DNA from: Erythrobacter sp. YJ-T3-07
GTDB lineage: Bacteria; Pseudomonadota; Alphaproteobacteria; Sphingomonadales; Sphingomonadaceae
Direction: 5' to 3'
DNA length: 64,000 nt
NCBI RefSeq assembly: GCF_015999305.1
Contig: NZ_JAEAGP010000001.1
Coordinates: 186,001-250,000, forward strand
Shown: positions 20,175 through 29,051 of the stretch, in pieces
Numbering within the stretch: position 1 is the first letter of the stretch
Layout: every line of letters begins with the position of its first letter
Notes under the pieces: model-generated
Databases searched by the model: none
The model's input: only the letters and a program-made list of their open reading frames with translations
What the model was told of the DNA's origin: nothing
Program-made: the position numbers and the translations under genes

Positions 20175-21248
20175 ATGATCAAACCGGGCGGCACGATCGG
20201 CATCCTCGGCGGGGGGCAGCTTGGCCGTATGCTGGCGATTTCCGCCGCGGAGCTGGGCTATCGCGTGATCGCCTACGCTCCGGCAGGCGATGCGGTGATC
20301 GCGCAGGTGTGCAACGAATATATCGCCGCCGACTGGCACGATGCGGACGCGCTGAAGGCCTTTGCCGATGCCTGCGACGTGGTGACGCTCGAGTTCGAAA
20401 ACGTCCCCGCCGCACCGCTGGACGCGATCGCCGACAAGCTCGCCCCGCACCCCCGCGCGCTCGCCATCGCGCAGGACCGGCTGGCCGAGAAGCGCTTCGT
20501 CGCCGATCTGGGCGGCACGCCGGCCCCGTTCCACGCGGTCGATTCACGCGCGGACCTGCTCGCCGGGATCGAGGCGCTGGGCACACCGGCAATCCTCAAG
20601 ACTCGCCGCGACGGGTACGACGGCAAGGGCCAGTGGCGGATCGGCTCGCGCGAAGAGGCCGAGGCGCTCGACCTGCCCGACACGCCCTGCATCCTCGAAG
20701 GCTTCGTACAGTTCGAATGCGAGTTCTCGGTCATCCTCGCCCGGCGCGCCGATGGTACGGTGGCCTTCTGGGAAAGCTCGCAGAACGGCCACGAGGACGG
20801 CATCCTCGCCCGCTCGACCCTGCCCGGTGCGGCGATCATCGGCGAACAGGTGGGCGAAGCGCGCAAGCTGGCCAAGGCGGTGGCGGACAAGCTCGACTAT
20901 GTCGGCGTCCTGACCCTCGAATTCTTCGCCAGCGAAAGCGGCCCGATCTTCAACGAGATGGCCCCGCGCACGCACAATTCGGGCCACTGGACCATCGAAG
21001 GTGCCGCCACCAGCCAGTTCGAGAACCAGGTCCGCGCGATCTGCGGCCTGCCGCTGGGCGATACCCGCCGCGTCGCGCCCCGCGTGGTGATGGAGAACGT
21101 GATCGGCCCGGCCGCCGCGACCGCGCACGAAGCGCTCGCCGATCCGGCCGCGCATCTCCACCTCTACGGCAAGACCGACTCGCCCGAGGGGCGCAAGATG
21201 GGCCACATCACACGGCTCGAATGGCCCGAGGGAGAAACCAGCTCATGA
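20175..21248 (+). CDS. purK: N5-carboxyaminoimidazole ribonucleotide synthase
   Basis: 357-residue ATP-grasp enzyme making N5-CAIR from AIR, bicarbonate and ATP. The start at MIKPGGTIGILGGGQLGRML (20175) places the glycine-rich loop at the N-terminus. The ATP-grasp features are LKTRRDGYDGKGQ, ILEGFVQFECEFSVI and EMAPRTHNSGHWTIEGA. The stop overlaps the folA start (ATGA). The gpmA-purE-purK-folA run joins central carbon, purine and folate metabolism in one coupled unit. Confidence 0.96.
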   Translation: MIKPGGTIGILGGGQLGRMLAISAAELGYRVIAYAPAGDAVIAQVCNEYIAADWHDADALKAFADACDVVTLEFENVPAAPLDAIADKLAPHPRALAIAQDRLAEKRFVADLGGTPAPFHAVDSRADLLAGIEALGTPAILKTRRDGYDGKGQWRIGSREEAEALDLPDTPCILEGFVQFECEFSVILARRADGTVAFWESSQNGHEDGILARSTLPGAAIIGEQVGEARKLAKAVADKLDYVGVLTLEFFASESGPIFNEMAPRTHNSGHWTIEGAATSQFENQVRAICGLPLGDTRRVAPRVVMENVIGPAAATAHEALADPAAHLHLYGKTDSPEGRKMGHITRLEWPEGETSS

Positions 21249-21736
21249 TTCAGGATCAGCTCTTCCTCGTCTATGCGCGCGCCGCCAACGGCACGATCGG
21301 CAAGGATGGCGGCCTGCCATGGCACATCCCGGCGGACCTGAAGCACTTCAAGGAAGTGACCATGGGCAAGCCGATGATCATGGGCCGCAAGACCTTCGAG
21401 AGTTTCCCCGCCCCGCTGCCCGGCCGCCGCCATATCGTGCTGAGCCGCGATTCGGACTGGCAGGCCGAAGGTGCCGAGCATGTAATGTCGGTCCCCGAAG
21501 CACTCGCCGCCGCCGGGGGCGAAGAGACCGCTATCATCGGCGGGTCCGACGTGTTCGTGCTGTTCGAACCGCAGGCCGAACGGATCGAGCTGACTCAGAT
21601 CCACGCCGATTACGACGGCGACACCTTCATGGACGCGCCCGATCCCGAACGCTGGACCGAGGTCGCGCGTGAGGACCACGAGGCCAGCGGCGACACCCCC
21701 GCCTTCTCCTTCATCACCTACGAGCGGCACACGTGA
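21245..21736 (+). CDS. folA: Dihydrofolate reductase
   Basis: 163 residues. It reduces dihydrofolate to tetrahydrofolate with NADPH. Hallmarks: ANGTIGKDGGLPWHIPADLKHF with the active-site loop, MGRKTFES, and IIGGSDVF for the cofactor. ATG 21245 overlaps the purK stop (ATGA), and its own stop overlaps the following GTG start (GTGA). The trimethoprim-contacting region looks normal; no resistance-type replacement is apparent by eye. Confidence 0.96.
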   Translation: MIQDQLFLVYARAANGTIGKDGGLPWHIPADLKHFKEVTMGKPMIMGRKTFESFPAPLPGRRHIVLSRDSDWQAEGAEHVMSVPEALAAAGGEETAIIGGSDVFVLFEPQAERIELTQIHADYDGDTFMDAPDPERWTEVAREDHEASGDTPAFSFITYERHT

Positions 21737-22935
21737 AGAAAACCGTACTGATTATCGTCGGGCTGGTGCTCCTGTTTGGCATCGCAGCTTTCTTCCAGTT
21801 CGGCCCCGGTATGCTCGAGCGGAGCATGAACAAGGTCGATGGCGAGCCGCTGATCGAAGTCTCCGACGAGGCGAAGGCGCTGCACACAACGCTGACCATC
21901 GTCGATCTGCATTCCGACACGCTGCTGTGGAACCGCAACCTGCTCAATCGCGGGACCCGCGGCCACATGGACCTGCCGCGCCTCGAAGAGGGCAATGTCG
22001 CGCTGCAGGTTTTCTCCAGCGTGACCAAGACGCCTAAGGGGCAGAACTATGACGCCAACGACGCCGACAGCGACAACATCACCCCGCTGGTGATCGCGCA
22101 GCTTCAGCCCACCCGCACCTGGAACAGCCTGCTTGAACGCTCGCTGTGGCACGCCGAGAAGCTCGACCGCGCGGCGGCGAAATCGGACGGCGAGCTGCTC
22201 AAGGTCGCTTCCACCAGGGATCTCGACCGCCTGCTGCGTGAACGGTCCGGCCAGACGCCCAAGCCGGTCGGCGCGCTGCTGAGCGTCGAGGGATTGCAGA
22301 ACCTCGAAGGCGATCTGTCGAACCTCGACGTGCTGCGCAAACAGGGCTTCCGCATGGCCAGCCTCACGCATTTCTTCGACAATGATCTCGCCGGGTCGAT
22401 GCACGGGATCGAGAAGGGCGGACTGACCGACAAGGGCCGCACCGCCGTGCGGCGGATGGAAGCGCTCGGCATGGTGGTCGACATCGCGCATTGCAGCCAT
22501 GCCTGCGTCGCGGACATCCTCGCGATGGCGGAGCGCCCGGTGGTCTCCAGCCACGGCGGGGTGCAGGCGACCTGCGACGTCAACCGCAACCTGACCGACG
22601 ATGAGATTCGCGGGGTCGCCAAGACCGGCGGTGTGGTCGGCATCGGGTACTGGGATGCGGCGGTGTGCGGCACGTCGCCGCGCGATGCGGCCAAGGCGAT
22701 GAAGCATGTGCGCGATCTGGTCGGGATCGACTATGTCGCGCTGGGCAGCGACTATGACGGCGCGACCACGGTGCGCTTCGACACCTCGCAGCTGGTGCAG
22801 GTGACTCAGGCGCTGATGGACGAAGGCTTCAGCGCCGACGAGATTCGCGCCGTGATGGGCGGCAATGCATTGCGCGTGCTGCGCGGAGGCCTCGGCCCCA
22901 TACCCGCACCTGCGGAGCCGGCAGAAGCCGCATGA
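21733..22935 (+). CDS. Membrane-anchored dipeptidase (peptidase family M19)
   Basis: 400 residues from a GTG start that overlaps folA (GTGA). The N-terminal KKTVLIIVGLVLLFGIAAFF is an uncleaved anchor or signal, so the enzyme probably acts in the periplasm. The renal-dipeptidase fold shows DLHSDTLLW (metal HxD), EG in LSVEGLQNL, DIAHCSH, SSHGGVQATCDVNRNL and LGSDYDGAT. Unlike its neighbours it is not an obvious housekeeping gene, yet it is tightly embedded in the coupled run. Confidence 0.9.
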   Translation: MKKTVLIIVGLVLLFGIAAFFQFGPGMLERSMNKVDGEPLIEVSDEAKALHTTLTIVDLHSDTLLWNRNLLNRGTRGHMDLPRLEEGNVALQVFSSVTKTPKGQNYDANDADSDNITPLVIAQLQPTRTWNSLLERSLWHAEKLDRAAAKSDGELLKVASTRDLDRLLRERSGQTPKPVGALLSVEGLQNLEGDLSNLDVLRKQGFRMASLTHFFDNDLAGSMHGIEKGGLTDKGRTAVRRMEALGMVVDIAHCSHACVADILAMAERPVVSSHGGVQATCDVNRNLTDDEIRGVAKTGGVVGIGYWDAAVCGTSPRDAAKAMKHVRDLVGIDYVALGSDYDGATTVRFDTSQLVQVTQALMDEGFSADEIRAVMGGNALRVLRGGLGPIPAPAEPAEAA

Positions 22936-23867
22936 GGTGGCTCGACCATCGCGAGCCGGTGCCTGCGCCCTTGCGCGGTGCGATCGTCGCGCTCGGCAAT
23001 TTCGACGGATTCCACAAAGGCCATCAGGCGGTCGCGGGAGAGGCAATCCGCTGGGCGCGCGAGGAAGAGCGCCCCGTTATCGTCGCGACCTTCGATCCGC
23101 ACCCGGTGCAGTTCTTCCGGCCCGACACGCCACCCTTCCGCCTGACCAGCCTCGAACAGCGGCACGAGCTCTATCTCGCCTTTGGCGCGACCGCGATGCT
23201 GGTGTTCCACTTCGATGCCGAGCTGGCGGGCACCAGCGCGGAAGACTTCATCGAGCAGATCCTCGTCGAGCGATTCGGCGCGCACGGCGTGCTGACGGGC
23301 GAGGATTTCACCTTCGGCAAGGGCGCGACAGGCAATGCCGCGCTGCTGAAAGAGCATGGCGCGAAGCATGGGCTGCAAGCACGCACCGTATCGGCGGTGA
23401 GCGATGGGGACGCGGTCGTCTCCTCCAGCCGGATTCGCGATCTTCTCAAGGCGGGCGAGCCTCAGGCCGCCGCGCAGCTGCTAACCCGGCCCTTCGCGAT
23501 TCGCGGGATCGTGGAGCATGGCGACAAGCGCGGGCGCGAGATCGGCTACCCCACCGCCAACCTCGCGCTCGAAGATTACCTGCGCCCTAAATACGGCATC
23601 TACGCGGTGACGGGCCGCATCCTGTCCTCTGGCAAGGAGCTGCAGGGCGCAGCCAATATCGGCATCCGCCCGCAGTTCGAACCGGCCAAGGAGCTGCTGG
23701 AGCCGTATTTCTTCGACTTCTCGGGCGACCTCTACGGACAGGAAATCGAGGTCGCGCTGCACCACTTCATCCGGCCCGAAGCAAAGTTTGACGGGCTCGA
23801 CGCACTGATTGCGCAGATGGACCGGGATTGTGCGGAAGCGAAAAGGCTCTTATCCGCGCTCCCCTGA
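22932..23867 (+). CDS. ribF: Bifunctional riboflavin kinase / FAD synthetase
   Basis: 311 residues. The N-terminal FMN adenylyltransferase half has GNFDGFHKGHQAV (the H-x-G-H nucleotidyltransferase motif), TFDPHPVQFF and SSSRIRDLL. The C-terminal riboflavin kinase half has GIVEHGDKRGREIGYPTANL and AANIGIRP. It converts riboflavin to FMN and FAD. The start overlaps the dipeptidase stop (ATGA) and the stop overlaps ileS (TGATG); ribF-ileS-lspA order is common in proteobacteria. Confidence 0.96.
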   Translation: MRWLDHREPVPAPLRGAIVALGNFDGFHKGHQAVAGEAIRWAREEERPVIVATFDPHPVQFFRPDTPPFRLTSLEQRHELYLAFGATAMLVFHFDAELAGTSAEDFIEQILVERFGAHGVLTGEDFTFGKGATGNAALLKEHGAKHGLQARTVSAVSDGDAVVSSSRIRDLLKAGEPQAAAQLLTRPFAIRGIVEHGDKRGREIGYPTANLALEDYLRPKYGIYAVTGRILSSGKELQGAANIGIRPQFEPAKELLEPYFFDFSGDLYGQEIEVALHHFIRPEAKFDGLDALIAQMDRDCAEAKRLLSALP

Positions 23868-26692
23868 TGAGCGATGATATGAAAAAGGATTGGCGGGACA
23901 CCGTCTTCCTGCCGAAAACCGATTTCCCCATGAAGGCCGGGCTCCCCCAGAAGGAGCCGGGCATTCTGGCCGGGTGGCAGCAGGGCGACCTGCATGGCAC
24001 GCTGCGCGCCGAGCGTGCGGGGGCGGAGAAGTTCATCCTTCACGATGGCCCGCCTTATGCAAACGGCGATATCCACGTCGGCCACGCGCTCAATCACATC
24101 CTCAAGGACATGGTCGTGCGCACGCAGAGCCTGCTCGGCAAGGATGCGCCCTACGTGCCCGGATGGGACTGCCACGGCCTGCCGATCGAGTGGAAGGTCG
24201 AGGAACAGTACCGCAAGAAGAAGCTCAACAAGGACGAGGTCCCGCGCGCCGAATTCCGCGCCGAATGCCGCGCCTACGCCCAGAAATGGGTCGATACCCA
24301 GCGCGAACAGCTCAAACGCCTCGGCATCCTGGGCGACTGGGACAATCCCTACCTCACCATGGATTTCGACAGCGAAGCGACGATCGTCGCCGAGCTGATG
24401 AAGTTCGCCGAGGCCGGCAACCTCTATCGCGGCTCCAAGCCGGTGATGTGGAGCCCGGTCGAAAAAACCGCGCTCGCCGAAGCCGAGGTCGAGTACGAGG
24501 ACATCACGAGCACGCAGATCGACGTGGCGTTCGAGATCGTCGAATCGCCGATCCAGGAACTGGTCGGCGCGCATGCGGTGATCTGGACGACCACGCCGTG
24601 GACGATCCCGGTCAACCAGGCTTTGGCCTATGGGCCCAATGTGACGTACGAGTTGCTGAATACGACCGGAGGAAAGTTTCTTGTAGCCTTCGACCTCTCA
24701 GATAGTTTCCTCTCAAGAACGGGGCTGTCCTTAGTCGACGAGCCAAGCATGCCCATTGAGGCTGATGCCCTCTTGGAATGGAAGGCGGGGCGGATGTGGA
24801 CGGGTGAAAAACTCGCCGGCACCAAAGTCCGCCACCCGATGCACACCCTCGGCGGGTTCTACGAAACGCTCCGCCCCATGCTCGCAGGCGACTTCGTCAC
24901 CACCGACAGCGGTACCGGCCTCGTCCACATGTCGCCCGACCATGGCGAGGACGATTTCTACCTGTGTCGCGAGAACGGGATCGACCCGGTCTTCGCGGTC
25001 GACGATGGCGGCGTGTACCGCGATGACTGGCCGTGGCTGGGCGGTGACGACGAGCGTCGCCGCGCGGTCATCAACCCCAATTTCAATGCGCCCGACGGGC
25101 CGATTTGCTCGGACCTGCGCGGAGCGGGCGCGATGCTGAGCGCGAGCGCGGATTACAAGCACTCCTACCCGCACTCGTGGCGGTCCAAGGCGAAGATCAT
25201 CTACCGCTGCACGCCGCAGTGGTTCGTGCCGATGGACAAGGACTTGGCGGACGGCGGGACGCTGCGCAGCCGCGCGATGGGCGAGATCGAGCGTGTGCGC
25301 TTCGTGCCCGAGCGCGGGCGCAATCGCATCCGCGCGATGGTCGAAGGGCGGCCCGACTGGGTGCTCTCCCGCCAGCGCGCGTGGGGCGTGCCGATCACGC
25401 TGTTCGTCCGCAAGGACGGCACCTACCTGCAGGACGCAAGCGTCAACAGCCGCGTGGTCGATGCCATCCGCGAGGGCGGCGTCGATGCATGGGACGAGGC
25501 GCGCAAGGCCGAATTCCTCGGGAGCGAGCATAACCCCGACGATTTCGAGATGGTGCACGACATCCTCGATGTGTGGTTCGATTCGGGCTGCACGCATGTC
25601 TTCGTGCTCGAAAGCGATCGCTGGCCCGCGCTGACCTGGCCCGCCAATCTCTACCTCGAAGGCAGTGACCAGCATCGCGGCTGGTTCCAGTCCTCGCTGC
25701 TCGAAAGCTGCGCCACGCGCGGCCGCGCTCCCTACGACCAGGTGCTGACCCATGGCTTCACCATGGACCAGAATGGGCGCAAGATGTCGAAAAGCCTCGG
25801 CAACACGGTCGATCCGCTCAAGATCGTCGACCAGTACGGCGCGGATATCCTGCGGCTGTGGGCGCTGAGCGTCGATTCGACGATGGACCACCGCATCGGC
25901 GACGAGATCCTGAAGGGCGTCGCGGACCAGTACCGCAAGCTGCGCAACACCTTCCGCTACCTGCTCGGCGCGCTCGAAGGCTACGACGCTTCCGAAGCGG
26001 TCGATTATGCCGAGATGCCCGAGCTGGAGCGCTATACGCTGCACAAGGTGGCCGAGCTCGACGCCAGGCTATGGCAGGCGATCACGGATTACGACTTCAA
26101 CGAATATACCCGCCTCCTGACCGAGTTCGCGAACGAGGACCTGTCCGCGTTCCTGTTCGATATCCGCAAGGACCGGCTCTATTGCGACGATCCGGCGTGG
26201 ACGGAGCGCCGCGCGTACCGCACCGTGCTCGACACGCTGTTCCACGCGCTGGTGCGCTATGCCGCGCCGGTGCTGGTGTTCACTGCCGAGGAAGTGTGGA
26301 CCACCCGCTTCCCCGAGGCGAAGAGTATCCACCTCCAGCAGATCGACCTGCTGCCGGAGAACTGGACCGACGAAGCACTCGCCACCCGTTTCGCTGCGCT
26401 GCGCGAGCTTCGCGAGGATGTGACCGAGGCGATCGAGCCACTGCGGCGCGAAAAGACCATCCGCTCGAGCAACGAAGCGGCGGTATCCGTGCCCGCGCAG
26501 ACCGTGCCGGAAGGGTTCACACTCGACGATCTTGCCGAGCTGTTCATCGCTGCGTCAGTCGCCACCCACGATGGCGAAGGGGTGACCGTAACCCGTTCCT
26601 CCTGTAACAAGTGTGGCCGTTGCTGGCGCCTCCTGCCGAGCGTGGCTGAGGACGGCGACCTGTGCAGCCGGTGCGAAGAGGTGGTGAACTGA
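23867..26692 (+). CDS. ileS: Isoleucyl-tRNA synthetase
   Basis: 941 residues from ATG 23867, the one that overlaps the ribF stop; an upstream Met at 23828 lies inside ribF. Class I signature HVGH is at residues 70-73 and KMSKS at 639-643. The CP1 editing domain occupies roughly residues 200-400 (WTTTPWTIPVNQA, SPDHGEDDF). The C-terminal zinc ribbon SCNKCGRCW...CSRCEEV is intact. Bases 24661-24720 (about residues 265-285) are only 28/60 G+C and use codons rare in neighbours (AGA, TCA, GTA, then TTA); see findings. Confidence 0.97.
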   Translation: MSDDMKKDWRDTVFLPKTDFPMKAGLPQKEPGILAGWQQGDLHGTLRAERAGAEKFILHDGPPYANGDIHVGHALNHILKDMVVRTQSLLGKDAPYVPGWDCHGLPIEWKVEEQYRKKKLNKDEVPRAEFRAECRAYAQKWVDTQREQLKRLGILGDWDNPYLTMDFDSEATIVAELMKFAEAGNLYRGSKPVMWSPVEKTALAEAEVEYEDITSTQIDVAFEIVESPIQELVGAHAVIWTTTPWTIPVNQALAYGPNVTYELLNTTGGKFLVAFDLSDSFLSRTGLSLVDEPSMPIEADALLEWKAGRMWTGEKLAGTKVRHPMHTLGGFYETLRPMLAGDFVTTDSGTGLVHMSPDHGEDDFYLCRENGIDPVFAVDDGGVYRDDWPWLGGDDERRRAVINPNFNAPDGPICSDLRGAGAMLSASADYKHSYPHSWRSKAKIIYRCTPQWFVPMDKDLADGGTLRSRAMGEIERVRFVPERGRNRIRAMVEGRPDWVLSRQRAWGVPITLFVRKDGTYLQDASVNSRVVDAIREGGVDAWDEARKAEFLGSEHNPDDFEMVHDILDVWFDSGCTHVFVLESDRWPALTWPANLYLEGSDQHRGWFQSSLLESCATRGRAPYDQVLTHGFTMDQNGRKMSKSLGNTVDPLKIVDQYGADILRLWALSVDSTMDHRIGDEILKGVADQYRKLRNTFRYLLGALEGYDASEAVDYAEMPELERYTLHKVAELDARLWQAITDYDFNEYTRLLTEFANEDLSAFLFDIRKDRLYCDDPAWTERRAYRTVLDTLFHALVRYAAPVLVFTAEEVWTTRFPEAKSIHLQQIDLLPENWTDEALATRFAALRELREDVTEAIEPLRREKTIRSSNEAAVSVPAQTVPEGFTLDDLAELFIAASVATHDGEGVTVTRSSCNKCGRCWRLLPSVAEDGDLCSRCEEVVN

Positions 26693-27219
26693 TGGACGGT
26701 GCGTGGAATCGCCGCTTGCGCGGCCTTGCGCTGGCCGCGCTCGTCTTCGGGCTCGACCAGCTGGTCAAATGGCTGGTCACCGGCCCGCTGGGCATCGATT
26801 CCATCGGCGCGGTGAAGGAACTGCTGCCCTTCTTCGATCTGCGCTTCACCACCAATTTCGGCATTTCGCTCGGCCTGTTCGAGGCGCAGAGCGTCGAACA
26901 GCGCTGGCTGCTGGTGATGGGCACCGGGGCGATCGCGCTGATCGTGCTGTTCTGGATGCTGCGCGAGCGGACCAAGGGCGACATCTTCGGCCTCTCGCTG
27001 ATCCTCGGCGGTGCGCTGGGCAATATCCTCGACCGCGTGCTCTACGGCTACGTGATCGACTATGCGGACCTGCATTTCGGCGCGTTCCGCCCGTTCATGA
27101 TCTTCAACGTCGCCGATGCGTGCATCACCATCGGCGTCCTCATCATCCTTGCCCGTTCCTTCTTCCTGCGCGACAAGGGCGCGCAATCCGATATGCACCT
27201 GGCTGCGAAAGAGAGCTGA
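26692..27219 (+). CDS. lspA: Lipoprotein signal peptidase II
   Basis: 175-residue inner-membrane aspartyl protease that removes signal peptides from prolipoproteins such as the DUF3035 protein encoded next. There are four hydrophobic helices; the two catalytic aspartates are in GALGNILDRVLYG and FNVADACITIG. The N-terminal FGLDQLVKW motif is typical. The start shares a base with the ileS stop (TGATG). Confidence 0.96.
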   Translation: MDGAWNRRLRGLALAALVFGLDQLVKWLVTGPLGIDSIGAVKELLPFFDLRFTTNFGISLGLFEAQSVEQRWLLVMGTGAIALIVLFWMLRERTKGDIFGLSLILGGALGNILDRVLYGYVIDYADLHFGAFRPFMIFNVADACITIGVLIILARSFFLRDKGAQSDMHLAAKES

Positions 27220-27221
27220 AC

Positions 27222-27632
27222 ATGCGCCACAAGAGCCTCATCATCCTCGCCACCTTCGCCATGGGCCTGTCCGCCTGCGGCACCGGCGGCGGAATCCTGG
27301 GCCGCGACCGGCCGGACGAATTCGCAGTGCAGCGGCAGGCGCCGCTGGTGGTTCCGCCCGATTTCAGCCTCGCCCCGCCCGAACCCGGCGCACCGCGCCC
27401 GACCGAAGGCACTGCCGCAGAGCAGGCGCTCGATGCGCTGTTCGGCGGCCCGGCTGCGCGCAGCCAGGTGGAAGCTGCCGCGCTCAGCCGTGCAGGCGAG
27501 GCGGCTCCGGGCATCCGCTCCTCGGTCGGCGATCCCAAGACGCAGACCGTCGCCAAGGGCCGCGTGACGCGCGACATCCTCGCCGCGCCGCAGGGCGATG
27601 GCGGTTCGGCGCAGGCGGTCATCCCCGGCTGA
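27222..27632 (+). CDS. DUF3035 lipoprotein
   Basis: 136 residues. The signal peptide MRHKSLIILATFAMGLSAC ends in lipobox GLSAC. RDRPDEFAVQRQAPLVVPPDF is the recognisable DUF3035 core, followed by a Pro/Ala-rich low-complexity tail. It starts two bases after lspA, a position seen in many alphaproteobacteria. Function is unknown; an envelope location is likely. A strong terminator follows at 27689. Confidence 0.85.
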   Translation: MRHKSLIILATFAMGLSACGTGGGILGRDRPDEFAVQRQAPLVVPPDFSLAPPEPGAPRPTEGTAAEQALDALFGGPAARSQVEAAALSRAGEAAPGIRSSVGDPKTQTVAKGRVTRDILAAPQGDGGSAQAVIPG

Positions 27633-27688
27633 TCGCTGGGGCATTGCCCCCGCGCCCCCGCCTTCCTTTTTTCGAATCACCTGCGATG

Positions 27689-27720
27689 GCCCCGCCTGCA
27701 TCTCGCCGGCGGGGCTTTTT
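27689..27720 (+). terminator. Rho-independent terminator after the gpmA-to-DUF3035 run
   Basis: GCCCCGCC at 27689-27696 pairs with GGCGGGGC at 27708-27715 (8 bp, 11-nt loop), followed by five T residues. It lies 56 bases after the DUF3035 stop and probably ends the long plus-strand transcript. The rest of 27633-27904 contains no gene that I can support; it should hold the promoter of the UrcA-family gene. Confidence 0.85.
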
Positions 27721-27904
27721 GCGTCCCAGTCGTTGAGCGGACCAGATCGGCGGTTGATCCCCGATTCCGTAACGTCCGTCTAGCAATCACGCCTCCGGTC
27801 GAAACCCGCGTGCCCCGCCGGGCATGATGGCGCACTCCTGTGTCCGGCGGCGCACCACACCCCCTGACCCCCCGGTGCGCCGCCCGATAAAAGGAGGAAC
27901 CCCC

Positions 27905-28204
27905 ATGAAGATGTCTCTCGTACTGATCGCCGCCAGCGCCCTCGCCGTGCCGATGGCCCCCGCGCTGGCCCAGGGCCAGTCGATCAACGTGCCCTACGCC
28001 GACCTCAACCTCGCCACTCCCGCAGGGCGCGCGGCGCTCGACAAGCGGATCGAGGCGGCCGCGCGCAAGGTCTGCGCCGTCGACGAGGTCCGGGTCGGCA
28101 CGCGCATTCGCGATGGCAGCGCCCGCAAGTGCGTGGCCGATGTGGATCGTCAGGTCCGCGCGCAGATCGCCGCGATCACCGGCGACGAGACGCTGGGCGG
28201 TTGA
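27905..28204 (+). CDS. UrcA-family protein (secreted)
   Basis: 99 residues from ATG 27905, preceded by a strong AAGGAGG. The signal peptide MKMSLVLIAASALAVPMAPALA is followed by a mature region with INVPYADLNLATPAGRAALDKRIEAAARKVC and a second Cys in ARKCVADVD, the UrcA pattern of two cysteines probably forming a disulfide. The family is abundant in sphingomonads and Caulobacter; function unknown. It is monocistronic, bounded by terminators on both sides. Confidence 0.82.
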   Translation: MKMSLVLIAASALAVPMAPALAQGQSINVPYADLNLATPAGRAALDKRIEAAARKVCAVDEVRVGTRIRDGSARKCVADVDRQVRAQIAAITGDETLGG

Positions 28205-28227
28205 GTCCCCCTCCCAGCACTCGGCGC

Positions 28228-28263
28228 AAAGCCCCCGTCGGAGATGTATCCGGCGGGGGCTTT
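28228..28263. terminator. Bidirectional terminator hairpin
   Basis: AAAGCCCCCGTCGG at 28228-28241 pairs with CCGGCGGGGGCTTT at 28250-28263 apart from one internal mismatch. The A-run and T-run on the flanks suit termination in both directions between the convergent UrcA and LytTR genes. Confidence 0.75.
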
Positions 28264-28316
28264 CGTTTGCAGATGACTTGCGGGGCGGGCGCGAACGCCC
28301 GGCGGGCAGAGGCGAT

Positions 28317-29051
28317 CTAGCGGCCTGCCATCGCCTTGACTTTGGGCAGGTAGGTGCGGCCGATCCGCAACGTCTCGCCGTCTTCCAGCTCGACCGACCA
28401 GACGCCCAGCCCATCGTGACGAAGGCCCGCAATATGGTCCTTGCGCAGGATCGTGCTGCGGTGGATGCGAATGTACGCCTCCGGGTCGAGCTTTTCCTCC
28501 AGCCCGGCGATGGTCTGCAGCAGCAGGTAGGTCTTTTCGCCCACGAACAGCCGCACATAATCGCGCTCGGCATCGATCCGGCGGACGTCGGAGACGGACA
28601 CGCGGACCAGTTCGGAGCGATGCGGCACCCACAATTCCTGCAGCCACTTGGTTTCGCCCGTGCCCTGCGGCTCGCCCCGCTTGGCGATGGCGCGGCCGAT
28701 CGCGCGCTCCAGCCGCTCGGCGGCGACAGGCTTTAGCACATAGTCCACCGCGTCGAGATCGAAGGCTTCGACCGCAAAGCTTTCGTGCGCGGTGACGAAG
28801 ATCACCGCCGGCGGGGTTTTCTGGCCAGACAGCTTGCGCGCGACTTCGATCCCGTCGATCCCGGGCATGGTCAGGTCGAGCAGCACCAGATCGGGCGCGG
28901 TCCTGCCGATTACCTCCAGCGCGGCTTCTCCATGGTCGGCAGTGCCGACCACTTCGACGTCGGCGATCCGGCCGCACAGGGTTTCCAGACGCTCGATCGC
29001 GAGCGGTTCGTCGTCGACCAGTACGACGCGCAGAGGTCCATTATCGTCCAT
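28317..29051 (-). CDS. LytTR-family response regulator
   Basis: 244 residues. The receiver domain has the acidic pair in VVLVDDEPLA, the phosphoacceptor Asp in DLVLLDLTMPGIDG and the Lys in YVLKPV. The C-terminal LytTR DNA-binding domain includes RIDAERDYVRLFVGEKTYLLLQTI and IRIHRSTILRKDHI. ATG 29051 lies inside the end of the kinase gene (11-base overlap), so both are made together. The target is unknown. Confidence 0.92.
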   Translation of the reverse strand: MDDNGPLRVVLVDDEPLAIERLETLCGRIADVEVVGTADHGEAALEVIGRTAPDLVLLDLTMPGIDGIEVARKLSGQKTPPAVIFVTAHESFAVEAFDLDAVDYVLKPVAAERLERAIGRAIAKRGEPQGTGETKWLQELWVPHRSELVRVSVSDVRRIDAERDYVRLFVGEKTYLLLQTIAGLEEKLDPEAYIRIHRSTILRKDHIAGLRHDGLGVWSVELEDGETLRIGRTYLPKVKAMAGR

